The translations under genes were made by a program, and so were the position numbers. The notes below the pieces were generated by a model. The model ran no database searches. It saw nothing but the letters and a program-made list of their open reading frames with translations, and had not been told where the DNA came from. Positions 48,601 through 54,182 of a stretch of DNA of 64,000 nt are shown piece after piece. This DNA is from an uncultured Sulfurimonas sp. (GTDB taxonomy: Bacteria; Campylobacterota; Campylobacteria; Campylobacterales; Sulfurimonadaceae): positions 248,001 through 312,000 of the forward strand of contig NZ_OY759725.1 in NCBI RefSeq assembly GCF_963662755.1. The letters are read 5' to 3'. Positions within the stretch are counted from its first letter, which is position 1. Every line of letters begins with the position of its first letter.

Positions 48601-48826
48601 ATAAAGATTTATCAAAAAGTTGTGATTCATTACCTAAAATAACAATATCAAACTCATCCGATACAGATACTATAACACTATCTATTGATTTGTTAGCACT
48701 ATCTCCAACAACAATCTCTCCTTCATAAATTTCATCACCTTTTGATAAAACACGAAGAGAACCATCTTCAGCCTTTGCATAAAATGTTCCATCTAAACTA
48801 ACAATTTTTCCTATTACAAAAGACAT
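36494..48826 (-). CDS. giant type I-secreted adhesin (LapA/Bap-like)
   Basis: 4110 residues, extremely acidic, serine/aspartate/threonine-rich. Residues 1-75 (VIGKIVSLDGTFYAKAEDGS, then LRVLSKGDEIYEGEIVVGD) resemble the LapA-type retention module that plugs the TolC-like channel; TASG at 113-116 is a near-match to the LapG protease site. Next, Ig-like domains (TPTITGTTEAGSTVVITD and two near-identical 98-residue copies), VCBS/cadherin-like repeats to about 1550, a 322-residue solenoid at 1555-1876, then about 17 cadherin-like units (repeating DSWIxL and IxGIPxGAxLxxxDG-type segments), and a C-terminal secretion-type module. Likely a surface adhesin for attachment or biofilm. The secretion genes are not in the window. 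AAGGA six bases before the ATG. The exact domain boundaries are by eye. Confidence 0.88.
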   Translation of the reverse strand: MSFVIGKIVSLDGTFYAKAEDGSLRVLSKGDEIYEGEIVVGDSANKSIDSVIVSVSDEFDIVILGNESQLFDKSLSQEEFSQEETLTTNESLVAMLNDIDSSSDIEDFDELETASGEIQSSQSSKGLEVEFKEDESVLVNIEAKLKDFELENNPENDREEILNIDSIVDSLNVSILSASDSGRSNTDNILNDTTPTITGTTEAGSTVVITDAQGIEIGSAIADSTGNFSITTIELTDGVKNLNITVTDSAGNIKSTTQQITIDTKVDSLSVSSLISDEESDSASVLGRTEANAEVTLTLRDVNGVENEVVLRADASGKYMATFDTDGMKSGDYTLEVKSVDIAGNELTKEISGNDLSTFEDTTSIDLASTSDSGVDATDNLTNDATPTITGNTEPNATVEIYDGDILVGSGSADADGNYSITTNELSDGTHSLVAKSSDDAGNEVSSESLVITVDTNITTTNIDLASTSDSGVDATDNLTNDATPTITGNTEPNATVEIYDGDTLVGSGVADANGNYSVTTIQLGDGTHSLVAKASDDAGNEVSSESLVITVDTQTTATVDIQDSSDADDVLNSSEVQNATISGEVEVNAQLDSVVVTDEDNNSVNVSIDNVNINEDGTYTISGVDLSSLDDGTLTVTTSSTDEAGNKIEATDTISKETEASIEIDDTFMGDDIVNNTEQGSVSVSGTTNSVDEGQSVNVTIVDSQGNEVTTTATVQENGTWSVDVDTTSLVDGAVSVSANTEDIYGNNASDSAGYSQDTSFGTVTLDEISDNFVNDAEHGQDLTISGTTTGIENGQEVTVSFNGENYTGSVTDGVFSVSVPAADVANLQDATTYTATVVVTDIAGNAVSDTEDVITDFSINASDDTNAGDLVKEDIDSSASGNVLTNDDANSTVTTTDPIEGDYGTITINADGTYTYALDNASDEVQTLDAREKVSDSFEYTITDAAGNETTATIVINVEGTNDGPVANADTETTSENSAITVNVLANDTDVDDGATLTLDSVNITNGVGGDVSIVNNELVFNPESAYDYLAVGESQDVVVSYTMSDEHGVESTSTATIKVTGTNDAPLLEGSSEVTFVEDGSAQIINSDITLSDIDDANIESATVEITNYVDGQDSLVFVDQNGISGSFEDGVLTLSGDATKEQYEEALESVKYSNSSDNPDLSDRNIEFKVSDGENESVAITSTVNVVAVNDAPTVSVSPLEVDKDAGFLEFNLSASDVDSDIASFTLETLPSNGTLYLDSELTQEVSIDTPIDAINNQTTLFFKPDYGDDSSNDSFGENWFSNNPEVSFSFHATDNGSQELDPIDSATATINITVDDVPFTYSDDRVEVTENDMGSDNNSVSANVLDNDYQGNDGATVHEVTYTAGAETGTATVGDTTSTAYGDLTISEDGSWTFTPDANLAHTNDADTLDFSFSYNTIDGDGDVSNTSTQSITIHDGTDLTIGTPSSDGVVDEANLSTGSDADSDAISVSGTLAVNTGSDAVDVVFDTSMGADANYESTTPSVTTTFNIGEANEIHVGGDGLFVDRVTDLEDTSANAATTSINGHVFTDINLDASDDIVDITGTATKNINLGEGDNTLEVERVYGEVTSGEGIDKIDIHSHADSVIDVKGGDDIVNIGGTASKEIKLGDGDNQVSVGESSRGGISAGDGDDIVNIDAYSEGTINLGDGDNQVEVGDSAQGVITGSGTDTVIINTNQTSGEVNLGAGSDKLSIGGYANGNINLGSGNDIAKINGDTAGTVNLGEGNDQIQIVGHARGEILAGDGNDVVNIGGAATKAVDLGDGNNKLQIDDRAYGDVTSGSGKDEIDIAGHVDTVVETGEGNDVVNIGGTVVGNVDLGAGNDEISIGGVMYQTIDGGEGDDTIELNMDKTTFDTHYADNVTNFETVILNDGAYVNGVFDSEYSGSVRDLDDIADINWNSESDASYEYPLTITSDGDATTTINNIPSGVTATDSSGNAISIVDGVITLDVNSGDTVVTLSSDSSVDLSGVTMTSTSALQEETTQTTDLTHNGEAIVYEISEDGHTLSAKAGDTEVFTVEITDPSNVSGDGAGYTFTLLNSIDHIDNNDVNIDELNIPFNFKAVDADGDTTALSTFSVKVVDDEPLETQNFTINEDTPYSFNISADSVSADDISFSEVGHGVVSYDEASGQVTYTPNEDFSGQDSFTYTLTDADGSTTISSVNIDIKPIVESDTVDIQGSASGVEDSWITLVINEPALKDADDSENISDVTISGIPNGAELRLSDGTTLTITDGSTRVAADRVDELQIKAPDDSNEDFDLGFSFDVTDSATLSDGEVTNVRTFNSSVNVEVIGVADDTSITAQNADAKEASSSNANLFNVSELVSSVSFGDSSDGSETHTISISGLPSDTVIENGDATFEGGVLVFDASELEGLQVSFANAEGKDYDLTIESRASEDDSDSVATSTSRATLSIDATANEIEVEVHDISTIEDEAVNIGVDVINNNPDLDGSETITGVQISGIPVGASILNGDGDILFTSTEGNTTFTDTTDFDAADLEALQILPPPHSSVDFDLDISVQSTDINTDSSNNFFFNMFSKFMNTFYESFVEDAVAWTEPMSVAVEVVAEADTANIEVNSQNDSIEDNWVDIGANVTTPDSLENISLSFSGAQVGTVFSYNNGVEDTNITVTNINQIIKIDADYAQSIKVLPPKDFSGDINISMKTTVTDADGEHTDIETYNNNFTISVKGEADTPILSVKGAVGFEDSEIELDIKSFLRDKDGSEDLSISINNVPNGAVLNAGVDNGDGSWTLQQSDLDGLSITPPQNSNVDFVLSVTATSIESDGDSASTTFELPVKIFGVADTASESTQVSATAQAETSYEDEHIKLELNVTSSDNDSEILTYMLEGVPDDVVLYLENNDDEPIGQFAGFNSDGSSNWIIDADNLDNIVMIPPKDFSGEISMNFKVTVTEDDGNSGVIDTPLNIDIKPVVESEAYSDSQDAQEDSWIELSGENSSIGLSNIGADGEEFSNIVLRDIADGVIVGVNVDGEYIAISANEDGNYELSAQQIDAGVAIKSTQHSDADFDIRVTKTVTDTSDSGNLSVDAKEEDRSFRINLDAKANTLAEFDVNSGSSGDSLGSLTSYAHTDTDGSEYSKTYFVIESADEDNTNYIIDGAINAGNGTWIVTDLDSATIRVLNTDAGDGTLNLKVTPFVREDSGDTLQDSANVQNFEISYDVTTDSYIAPSNPNLNIEQNAINTLEDEAIEGELLDVSSDGELSYVVDIQDLQNASMIMNSDLFELPDGTFLTTNIDAINLQPTDDFSGNVNAIINVISTDKISGGEATSTQSVDINVSPVTDGYGVEASAQGDEDSLISMPISLSSIDSDGSEFIVDDEVIVTLNNGGTLSVDNASSSFVDNGDSTYTMSSSDLVHLQFKAPQNTHGTFELSVDFSSQEAGSELISQHQDFSVVVKSVGDEVSLGVDADSNIVVDEGSNAIDLGLSVALADSDGSEYGFVVISGVPDGASLSNGYAEHNSDGTSTWHISAQDAPNTSIVFQENFNSEEFTLSVVGQRFDFESESLISTDAIDIGITVNPITDGVTIHNSYTQGLEDTTFDMNLSFSMGNMDSSETLNFTFDEVPHGSTINYTVDGEIISIAPDANGSVTLENISFDEARSFTFTPPLHMSGHIDIDMSVASVDVAGNLMDISDIVEADLSIDVVAVSSGFDGEGISATISEYTPTDDGISVNVDVTGVSVIDADGSEILTLNIQGLGESAVLSYLNANGESQIADIDNNGDWSITFNPATDDYATIMQTITINATNADDLEGNITFSATLSESSNGSSTTIFNSVNVAQYIANDTLGGDTYEELESINKNTSFDLNATLPDTQSPNEKLGIIEIKISDSAELNYANGDSVATSNGVASIIIVNDSGEIDDSVHALNQNIENAITMTQSQFESLQVTPVENFSGDLNIETSFSECAVDNSNNIIEGIDSVNITNTQTISVENAIDGTDGNDTIVFDDEDVVVDGLDGFDTLVFEDDVNIDMSALGENISNIESINLGDGTQNITSLHIENVLDMTGENDENILRIDGDESDSINLNTSGDDAEWTLGNFKTDAETGEIYQEVTGGEGDRTVTLEISTDIEIHEN
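43199..44164 (-). repeat. 17-unit, 57-base tandem repeat encoding a beta-solenoid
   Basis: Inside the adhesin gene, residues 1555-1876. Units of 19 residues with the pattern (I/V)NLGxGxDxVxIxGxAxGx, for example INLGSGNDIAKINGDTAGT and VDLGAGNDEISIGGVMYQT. By count 16 units have 19 residues and one has 18, which accounts exactly for the 322 residues. The GxGxD core resembles RTX calcium-binding nonapeptides, but with a 19- rather than 9- or 18-residue period. Calcium binding is inference. Confidence 0.8.
47147..47734 (-). repeat. two near-identical 294-base tandem copies (Ig-like domain)
   Basis: Adhesin codons for about residues 365-560. Two copies of a 98-residue domain beginning IDLASTSDSGVDATDNLTND. 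The 107 bases at 47335-47441 are identical to those at 47629-47735, and the rest differs by scattered substitutions. Recent duplication or gene conversion is likely. Confidence 0.88.
48479..48490 (-). other. candidate periplasmic protease (LapG-type) cleavage site codons
   Basis: Codons 113-116 of the giant adhesin, T-A-S-G within LETASGE. LapG-type proteases cut between the two alanines of TAAG-like sites at about residue 108 of LapA. Here the second alanine is serine, so cleavage is only plausible. No lapG or lapD homologue is in the window. Confidence 0.4.
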
Positions 48827-48858
48827 ACCAAATCCTTAAAATTATTCAATTATGATAT

Positions 48859-48902
48859 ATTATAGTTTTATGAAAAAAAATTGTATTGTACTTAAGTACA
48901 AT
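48859..48902 (-). promoter_or_regulatory. promoter of the giant adhesin with an 18-base palindrome
   Basis: TATAAT at 48859-48864 (minus strand), about 33 bases before the ATG at 48826. Perfect palindrome ATTGTACTTAAGTACAAT at 48885-48902, centred about 30 bases upstream of the -10 box, where an operator overlapping the -35 region would lie. Regulator unknown. Confidence 0.6.
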
Positions 48903-48936
48903 TGTTTTTAGTATTTTTTAAAGACAATTAAATTTT

Positions 48937-48956
48937 AGCCCGAGTTCCAAAGGGCT
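48937..48956 (-). terminator. GC-rich hairpin after the methyltransferase gene
   Basis: AGCCC and GGGCT separated by a ten-base loop, 16 bases downstream of the methyltransferase stop. On the minus strand the following bases are AAAATTT, a poor T-tract; the plus-strand side has TTTTT. A terminator separating this gene from the adhesin is likely but not certain. Confidence 0.4.
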
Positions 48957-48972
48957 GTTTTTCAAATATCAT

Positions 48973-49527
48973 TTAAACTTTTTTAGCGACAAGAGATGCT
49001 ATTTTAACTCTTTCGCCTTGAAGGTTTGTGTCAATTCTCTCTTCATAATAAATAATATCTAATCCTATAAAAGAGTGAAGTAACTCATTTTTACGTAGTA
49101 AATAATCTAAATTCATAGTTGGTATTTTAAATTCGCCATGAGCAAGTAAAAAAGTTTCAAAAATAATGACTCCTCCACTTTTTAGCCCATCTTTCATTTG
49201 AGATACTAAACGACGATTTAAATAATTAATATTTACAATTAAATCATACTTATTTGGAGTTATATTGTACTTATCTAAATCAGCTTCTATTGTTTTAATA
49301 TTTGCCGTTTTTTTAATACTCTCTAATGCATAATCTGAAATATCTACAGCATCTACACTGAAACCTTTTAACTCTATAAAGTTTGTATTTCTCCCAAGTC
49401 CACAAGCCACATCTAAAGCTTGACCGATATTTACATGTTCTATATACTTTTCAACTATAGGAGCAACACTCCCTTGTTTATGGTCTTGCTTATATTTTTC
49501 GTTCCATCTTTGTTTATCTTCTATCAT
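48973..49527 (-). CDS. class I SAM-dependent methyltransferase
   Basis: 184 residues, cytosolic. SAM-binding motif I ALDVACGLGRNTNFIELKG near residues 36-54, motif II VDAVDISDYAL near 56-66, DLIVNINYL near 93 and GVIIFETFLLAHG near 117. The opening WNEKYKQDHKQGSVAPIVEK is like that of TehB-type methyltransferases. The substrate is not evident; TehB relatives act on tellurite or small molecules, which I do not claim here. The ATG overlaps the stop of the GGDEF-EAL gene by four bases, so it is coupled to it. Confidence 0.83.
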   Translation of the reverse strand: MIEDKQRWNEKYKQDHKQGSVAPIVEKYIEHVNIGQALDVACGLGRNTNFIELKGFSVDAVDISDYALESIKKTANIKTIEADLDKYNITPNKYDLIVNINYLNRRLVSQMKDGLKSGGVIIFETFLLAHGEFKIPTMNLDYLLRKNELLHSFIGLDIIYYEERIDTNLQGERVKIASLVAKKV

Positions 49528-51812
49528 AATTTTTCCTTTTTTAAAAATTTTATCAATCCGTCTTTAGTAAGAGGTTTTGAGTAATAATAACCTTGAAATA
49601 TATCACAATTTACATTTTTTAAAAGTTTTACCTGCTCAATACTTTCAACACCTTCTGCTAAAACTTTCATATTAAAGTTTTTGCCAATGCTTATTATACT
49701 CTCTACTAAAGCTTTTTCACTTTCATCATGCAAGATTTTATCCACAAAACTTTTATCTATCTTTAATTCATTTATAGGAAGATCCCTTAAAATACTAAGA
49801 GATGAGTAACCTGTACCAAAATCATCCAAAGATATTTTTATATTATATTCTTGTATATCATATAAAAGTGGTAGTACATCATCTAAACTCTCAATAGACA
49901 AACTTTCTGTAATTTCTAAAGTAAGACAAGCTCTACTAAAGTTTTCTCTCTCTATTGCATTTAAAAGACGAGGTAAAAAATCTGCTTCCATCAGTTGCAC
50001 TACAGAGATATTTATAGAGAGTTGAAAAAACATATTTAACTCTTTTTTAATGCTATTTATATCCCTCAATGCATTAAAAATAATAAACTCGCCCAACTCT
50101 TTCATAAGACCAGTTTCTTCAGCTATAGGTATAAATTTATCAGGTCCAACAAGTCCAAGTTTTTCATTTTTCCATCTTATAAGAGCTTCAACTCCTGCTA
50201 AAGTTCCATCTGCTTTTATTTGAGGTTGGTAAAGCATCCATAGTTCACTGTTTTCTATAGCTCCTCTTAGTTCATGTTCTATATCAGCTTTTATGCCACT
50301 GTTATAGCGTAACTTTTTTGAAAAAAAACAATATGAATTTTTACGTTTTTTTGCTTCATACATTGCTGTATCAGAAAGGCTTAAAAGCTCTTCTATTGTC
50401 TTAGCATCTAGAGGATACTGAGCTATACCAACACTCATACCGATTCTAAATTCTCTTTTTTGTATGTGGTATATTTTAGAGATTAGAAGTATTAAATCTT
50501 GGATTTGTGTCTCAAGTTTTTCCTCATCAATACCCTCTTTTAAAACTATAAATTCATCTCCACCTTGTCTAACAAGCATATCATTATCACCAAAAAAAGA
50601 CTCTAATCTTTTAGCAACTTCAACTAAAATTTCATCTCCTACAGTATGTCCAAACTTATCATTTATATTTTTAAAGTTATCAAGATCAAGATAAAGAACA
50701 TAGTATTTATCAAAGTGGCTTGCTTTCCACTTCTTCATATTTTCATACATATAGGTTCTGTTTGGAAGATTTGTCAGCGTATCGTGCTGTGCTTGATGTA
50801 TAAGTTCTTTCTCTTTTCTCTTCTCATGTGTAGCTATATTTCTAAAAAGAATAAAAAACACAATATAACTCAATATAAATATAATAATATTTATCAAGAA
50901 AATTTCACAAAACTCATTCCATACTTCTTCTTTGTCTCCCTCCACAGAAATCCAAAGCTTATATTTTCTATCATATACAAGAGCTAAGATTTTTTTTACA
51001 CCAAAATTATCAATAATTTGTGTACTTAAAACTTCTCTACTTTGTTTTATTTTATGAAATTTTTTATCTTTTGTACTTAATAATGCTTCTTTAACATTTT
51101 TGATTAATGTAGATGAAACTGGAGGATTATAAATATTTTCATACTCTATATCAAGTTGTAAACTATAGTATAAAACATATATATTTTTATCTACGTCACT
51201 ATCTTTTGATATGCTTAATATTTTATCTTTTGAGAGTTTTAACTCATCTAAATAGTTTGAATTTTTGGAGTTTTTTATGCCAGCTACAACTACACCTAAG
51301 ATATTTCCATCACTATCTCTAATAGCCTTTCTAAGAGGAATAATCCACTCCTTTACAACGTCAAAGTAGTATGTTCTAGATACTACCATATTTGTGCTAT
51401 TTAAAGACTCTCTAAAACCATGAGATGTTAATTTATTGTCTAAAAAATTGATACTGTTTTTAAGATTAACTTTTGAATTTGCCACAAGAACATTACCATC
51501 AACATCAGCAATTCCAAAACTTATCAAGTATGGGTTATCTTTGAGTAAAGTATCTAGTAGTTCTTTAGTTTTTTGTTTATTTTTATAGTTATCATCTTTA
51601 AAAAGATGTTCTCCAACTATACTAAGAATCATCTCTTTTTGCAAGAAGTCAGAATGCACAGACCTAGATAAAATTTCTGTATAATACTCGACTTCTGAAT
51701 AATGCCTATTTAAAATATTTTTATAATTAAGATATAAAAGCATCACAAAGAGGACAAAAGCTCCAAATGACAATATATAAAATGTTTTCCAAATATTACT
51801 ATATTTAATCAT
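49524..51812 (-). CDS. membrane GGDEF-EAL cyclic di-GMP enzyme with periplasmic sensor
   Basis: 762 residues. Membrane segments at about 9-28 and 304-325 (FLINIIIFILSYIVFFILF) bracket a periplasmic sensor of about 270 residues with the double-Cache look (LVSFGIADVDGNVLVANSKV, FDVVKEWIIPLRKAI). GGDEF domain at about 335-495 with NLPNRTYMYE and the intact motif RQGGDEFIVLK. EAL domain at about 510-755 with EALIRWKN, LSINISVVQL, EITESLS, LDDFGTGYSS, ELKIDKSFV, AEGVESIEQ and QGYYYSKPL, so both activities look intact. Upstream of the adhesin gene by one gene, so it could control attachment; that link is inference. Confidence 0.92.
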   Translation of the reverse strand: MIKYSNIWKTFYILSFGAFVLFVMLLYLNYKNILNRHYSEVEYYTEILSRSVHSDFLQKEMILSIVGEHLFKDDNYKNKQKTKELLDTLLKDNPYLISFGIADVDGNVLVANSKVNLKNSINFLDNKLTSHGFRESLNSTNMVVSRTYYFDVVKEWIIPLRKAIRDSDGNILGVVVAGIKNSKNSNYLDELKLSKDKILSISKDSDVDKNIYVLYYSLQLDIEYENIYNPPVSSTLIKNVKEALLSTKDKKFHKIKQSREVLSTQIIDNFGVKKILALVYDRKYKLWISVEGDKEEVWNEFCEIFLINIIIFILSYIVFFILFRNIATHEKRKEKELIHQAQHDTLTNLPNRTYMYENMKKWKASHFDKYYVLYLDLDNFKNINDKFGHTVGDEILVEVAKRLESFFGDNDMLVRQGGDEFIVLKEGIDEEKLETQIQDLILLISKIYHIQKREFRIGMSVGIAQYPLDAKTIEELLSLSDTAMYEAKKRKNSYCFFSKKLRYNSGIKADIEHELRGAIENSELWMLYQPQIKADGTLAGVEALIRWKNEKLGLVGPDKFIPIAEETGLMKELGEFIIFNALRDINSIKKELNMFFQLSINISVVQLMEADFLPRLLNAIERENFSRACLTLEITESLSIESLDDVLPLLYDIQEYNIKISLDDFGTGYSSLSILRDLPINELKIDKSFVDKILHDESEKALVESIISIGKNFNMKVLAEGVESIEQVKLLKNVNCDIFQGYYYSKPLTKDGLIKFLKKEKL

Positions 51813-51858
51813 ACTAATATCATAGCAAAATTTTATATATTTATAAAGTTATTTTATA

Positions 51859-52992
51859 TTATGAGAGTCTATTTTTATAATCTTCGTATCCAAAGTTTTT
51901 GACAATATTTAAATTTCCATCTTTTGTTTTAATAGCTAAAGATGGAAGTTTTATACCATTAAAAGTAGTGCTTTTAACAAAAGTATAGTGAATTTGGTCT
52001 TCAAAAATTATTTTATCTCCAATTTTTAAAGCTTTATCAAAAGAATAATCTCCCATTATATCACCAGCTAAACAGGTGTTTCCACCAAATCTATAAGTAA
52101 ACTCTTTTTCACCTGCTTGTGCAGCATCTCTTATCTCTGCACGATAAGGCATCGCTAAAGTGTCTGGCATATGAGCTTCTGCTGAAGTATCTAAAATGAC
52201 TATTTTCATACCGTTATCTACTATGTCTAGCACAGAAGAGACTAAAAAACCAGTCTCCCAGCCAACTGCTTCACCAGGTTCTAAATAGACTTCTACATCA
52301 TACTTTTTCTTGAAATTTTGTATCATTTTTATGAGTTTTTCAACATCATAACCATCTTTAGTTATGTGATGACCTCCACCAAAATTGATATATTTTAAAC
52401 CTTTAAAATACTTAGAAAATTTACTCTCAAAAGCTTCTAAAACAGCTTCAAGTTCATCTGCACCTTGCTCGCAAAGAGCGTGAAAGTTAAGTCCATCAAT
52501 ATGCTTTAAAACTTCTTCATCAAAGTTTTCTAAAGTTGTTCCCAAACGACTATAGATACCACATGGGTTATATATCTCTTTTGGAGATGCCGAGTGTTCA
52601 GGGTTTATACGAATCGAGATGCTAATATTTGGATTAATATTTTTCACTCTTTGAACATACTTAAATAACTGATTTGGTGAGTTAAAAACTATATGGTCTG
52701 AAATCTTTGCTATCTCATCTATATCTTCATCTTTATATGCAGGAGAGTAAGTATGTACCTCCCCTCCAAACTCTTCATATGCCAGTTTTGCTTCATGCAA
52801 ACCACTTGAAGTACAACCTTGAAGATACTTTTTTATCAAAGGAAATGTACTCCACATAGCAAAGCCTTTAAGAGCTAAAATAACCTTAGCCCCACTCTCT
52901 TTTTGTACGAAATCTAGAAGCTTTAGATTATTTTCCAAAAGTTCTTCTTCACAGATATAACATGGTGTTTGTATATTTTGTAGATACTCCAT
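51859..52992 (-). CDS. nspC: carboxynorspermidine decarboxylase NspC
   Basis: 377 residues from the ATG at 52990-52992. An upstream TTG (53028) would add 12 residues (MGNKRDG...) that are not family-like and overlap the previous gene. PLP-dependent decarboxylase of the alanine racemase fold. IQTPCYICEEELLENN is the usual NspC opening, ALKGFAMWS near residue 40 carries the PLP lysine, and CTSSGLHEAKLA, RINPEHSASPKEIYNPCG, LNFHALCEQ, NFGGGHHIT, EPGEAVGW and GNTCLAGDIMGDYSF follow in family order. It decarboxylates carboxynorspermidine or carboxyspermidine. Eight bases after the dehydrogenase gene. Confidence 0.93.
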   Translation of the reverse strand: MEYLQNIQTPCYICEEELLENNLKLLDFVQKESGAKVILALKGFAMWSTFPLIKKYLQGCTSSGLHEAKLAYEEFGGEVHTYSPAYKDEDIDEIAKISDHIVFNSPNQLFKYVQRVKNINPNISISIRINPEHSASPKEIYNPCGIYSRLGTTLENFDEEVLKHIDGLNFHALCEQGADELEAVLEAFESKFSKYFKGLKYINFGGGHHITKDGYDVEKLIKMIQNFKKKYDVEVYLEPGEAVGWETGFLVSSVLDIVDNGMKIVILDTSAEAHMPDTLAMPYRAEIRDAAQAGEKEFTYRFGGNTCLAGDIMGDYSFDKALKIGDKIIFEDQIHYTFVKSTTFNGIKLPSLAIKTKDGNLNIVKNFGYEDYKNRLS

Positions 52993-53000
52993 AAATATTT

Positions 53001-54182
53001 TTAAACTTCCATCTCTTTTATTTCCCAAGGAAGACCTTGAGTGTTCATCTCATCCATAAATGCATCTGGGTCCATTTGTTCCATATTAAAAACACCTACT
53101 CCACTCCATTTACCTTGTAGCATAAGTTTCGCACCTATCATAGCAGGAACACCTGTTGAGTATGAAACTCCTTGAGAGTTTGTCTCAGCGAAACAATCTT
53201 CATGGTCTTTTACTTGATAAATGTAGATTTTCTTTTTAACACCATCTTTTAGTCCCTCAACTAAAACACCAATATTTGTTTTTCCTTTAGTTCTAGGACC
53301 AAGTGAAGCAGGGTCTGGGAGAAGAGTCTTTAAAAATTCCATAGGAATTATTTTTTGCCCTTTATGTTCAACTGGCTCGATGCCTAGCATCCCTACATTT
53401 TCTAAACACTTCATGTGAGTTAAATAACTCTGACCAAATGTCATAAAAAATCTAATACGTTTTAGACCTTTGATATTTTGAACAAGTGATTCTAACTCTT
53501 CATGATAAAGTAAATAAGAGTCTTTTGGCCCTACTTCAGGATAATCCCAAACTTGCATAATCTCCATTGGTTCAGTCTCTATCCACTCTCCATTTTCCCA
53601 ATAACGACCTTTTGAACTCACTTCTCGTAAGTTTATCTCAGGGTTAAAGTTTGTTGCAAAAGCGTAACCATGGTCACCTGCATTACAATCAAGTATATCA
53701 ATAGTATGAATCTCATCAAAGTAGTGTTTTTGAGCATAAGCACAAAATACATTTGTAGCTCCTGGGTCAAATCCACTTCCAAGAAGTCCCATAATTCCAG
53801 CTTCTTTAAATGCAGCATCTCTCTCCCACTGAAGTTTGTATTCAAACTTAGCTTCATCTGGATGCTCATAGTTTGCAGTATCAAGATATGGAGTTTTTGT
53901 AGCTATACAAGCATCCATAATAGTTAAATCTTGATATGGAAGAGCAACATTTATAACAATATCAGGCTTACATGAGTTTATAAGCTGTATAACTTCATCC
54001 GTTACATCAGCATCTACTGTTGTTATCTCTATATCTGCATCTTTAAAATCACTTTTTATAGTCTCGCATCTACCAATACTTCTACTAGCTAGTACAATAC
54101 GACCAAATACATCTGAATTTTGTACACATTTGTGTACTACTACGCGGCTAACTCCACCTGCACCAATAATTAAAGTTGTCAA
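53001..54182 (-). CDS. carboxynorspermidine synthase (dehydrogenase)
   Basis: 393 residues. Rossmann N-terminus TTLIIGAGGVSRVVVHKCVQ binds NADPH; ITTVDADVTDEVIQLI and PDIVINVALPYQDLTIMDAC follow. LGSGFDPGATNVFCAYAQK near residue 130 and CNAGDHGYAFATNFNPEINL near 172 are characteristic of carboxynorspermidine dehydrogenase, a saccharopine dehydrogenase relative. It condenses aspartate semialdehyde with a diamine to give carboxyspermidine or carboxynorspermidine, the substrate of nspC next door. TTG start with AGGAG seven bases before it; the TTG overlaps the stop of the patatin gene by four bases. Confidence 0.92.
   Translation of the reverse strand: MTTLIIGAGGVSRVVVHKCVQNSDVFGRIVLASRSIGRCETIKSDFKDADIEITTVDADVTDEVIQLINSCKPDIVINVALPYQDLTIMDACIATKTPYLDTANYEHPDEAKFEYKLQWERDAAFKEAGIMGLLGSGFDPGATNVFCAYAQKHYFDEIHTIDILDCNAGDHGYAFATNFNPEINLREVSSKGRYWENGEWIETEPMEIMQVWDYPEVGPKDSYLLYHEELESLVQNIKGLKRIRFFMTFGQSYLTHMKCLENVGMLGIEPVEHKGQKIIPMEFLKTLLPDPASLGPRTKGKTNIGVLVEGLKDGVKKKIYIYQVKDHEDCFAETNSQGVSYSTGVPAMIGAKLMLQGKWSGVGVFNMEQMDPDAFMDEMNTQGLPWEIKEMEV

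Noticed and set aside
52993..53028. TTG start of nspC at 53028
   Set aside because: Overlaps the dehydrogenase gene and adds residues that are not family-like; the ATG at 52992 gives the usual NspC N-terminus, though its ribosome-binding site is poor.
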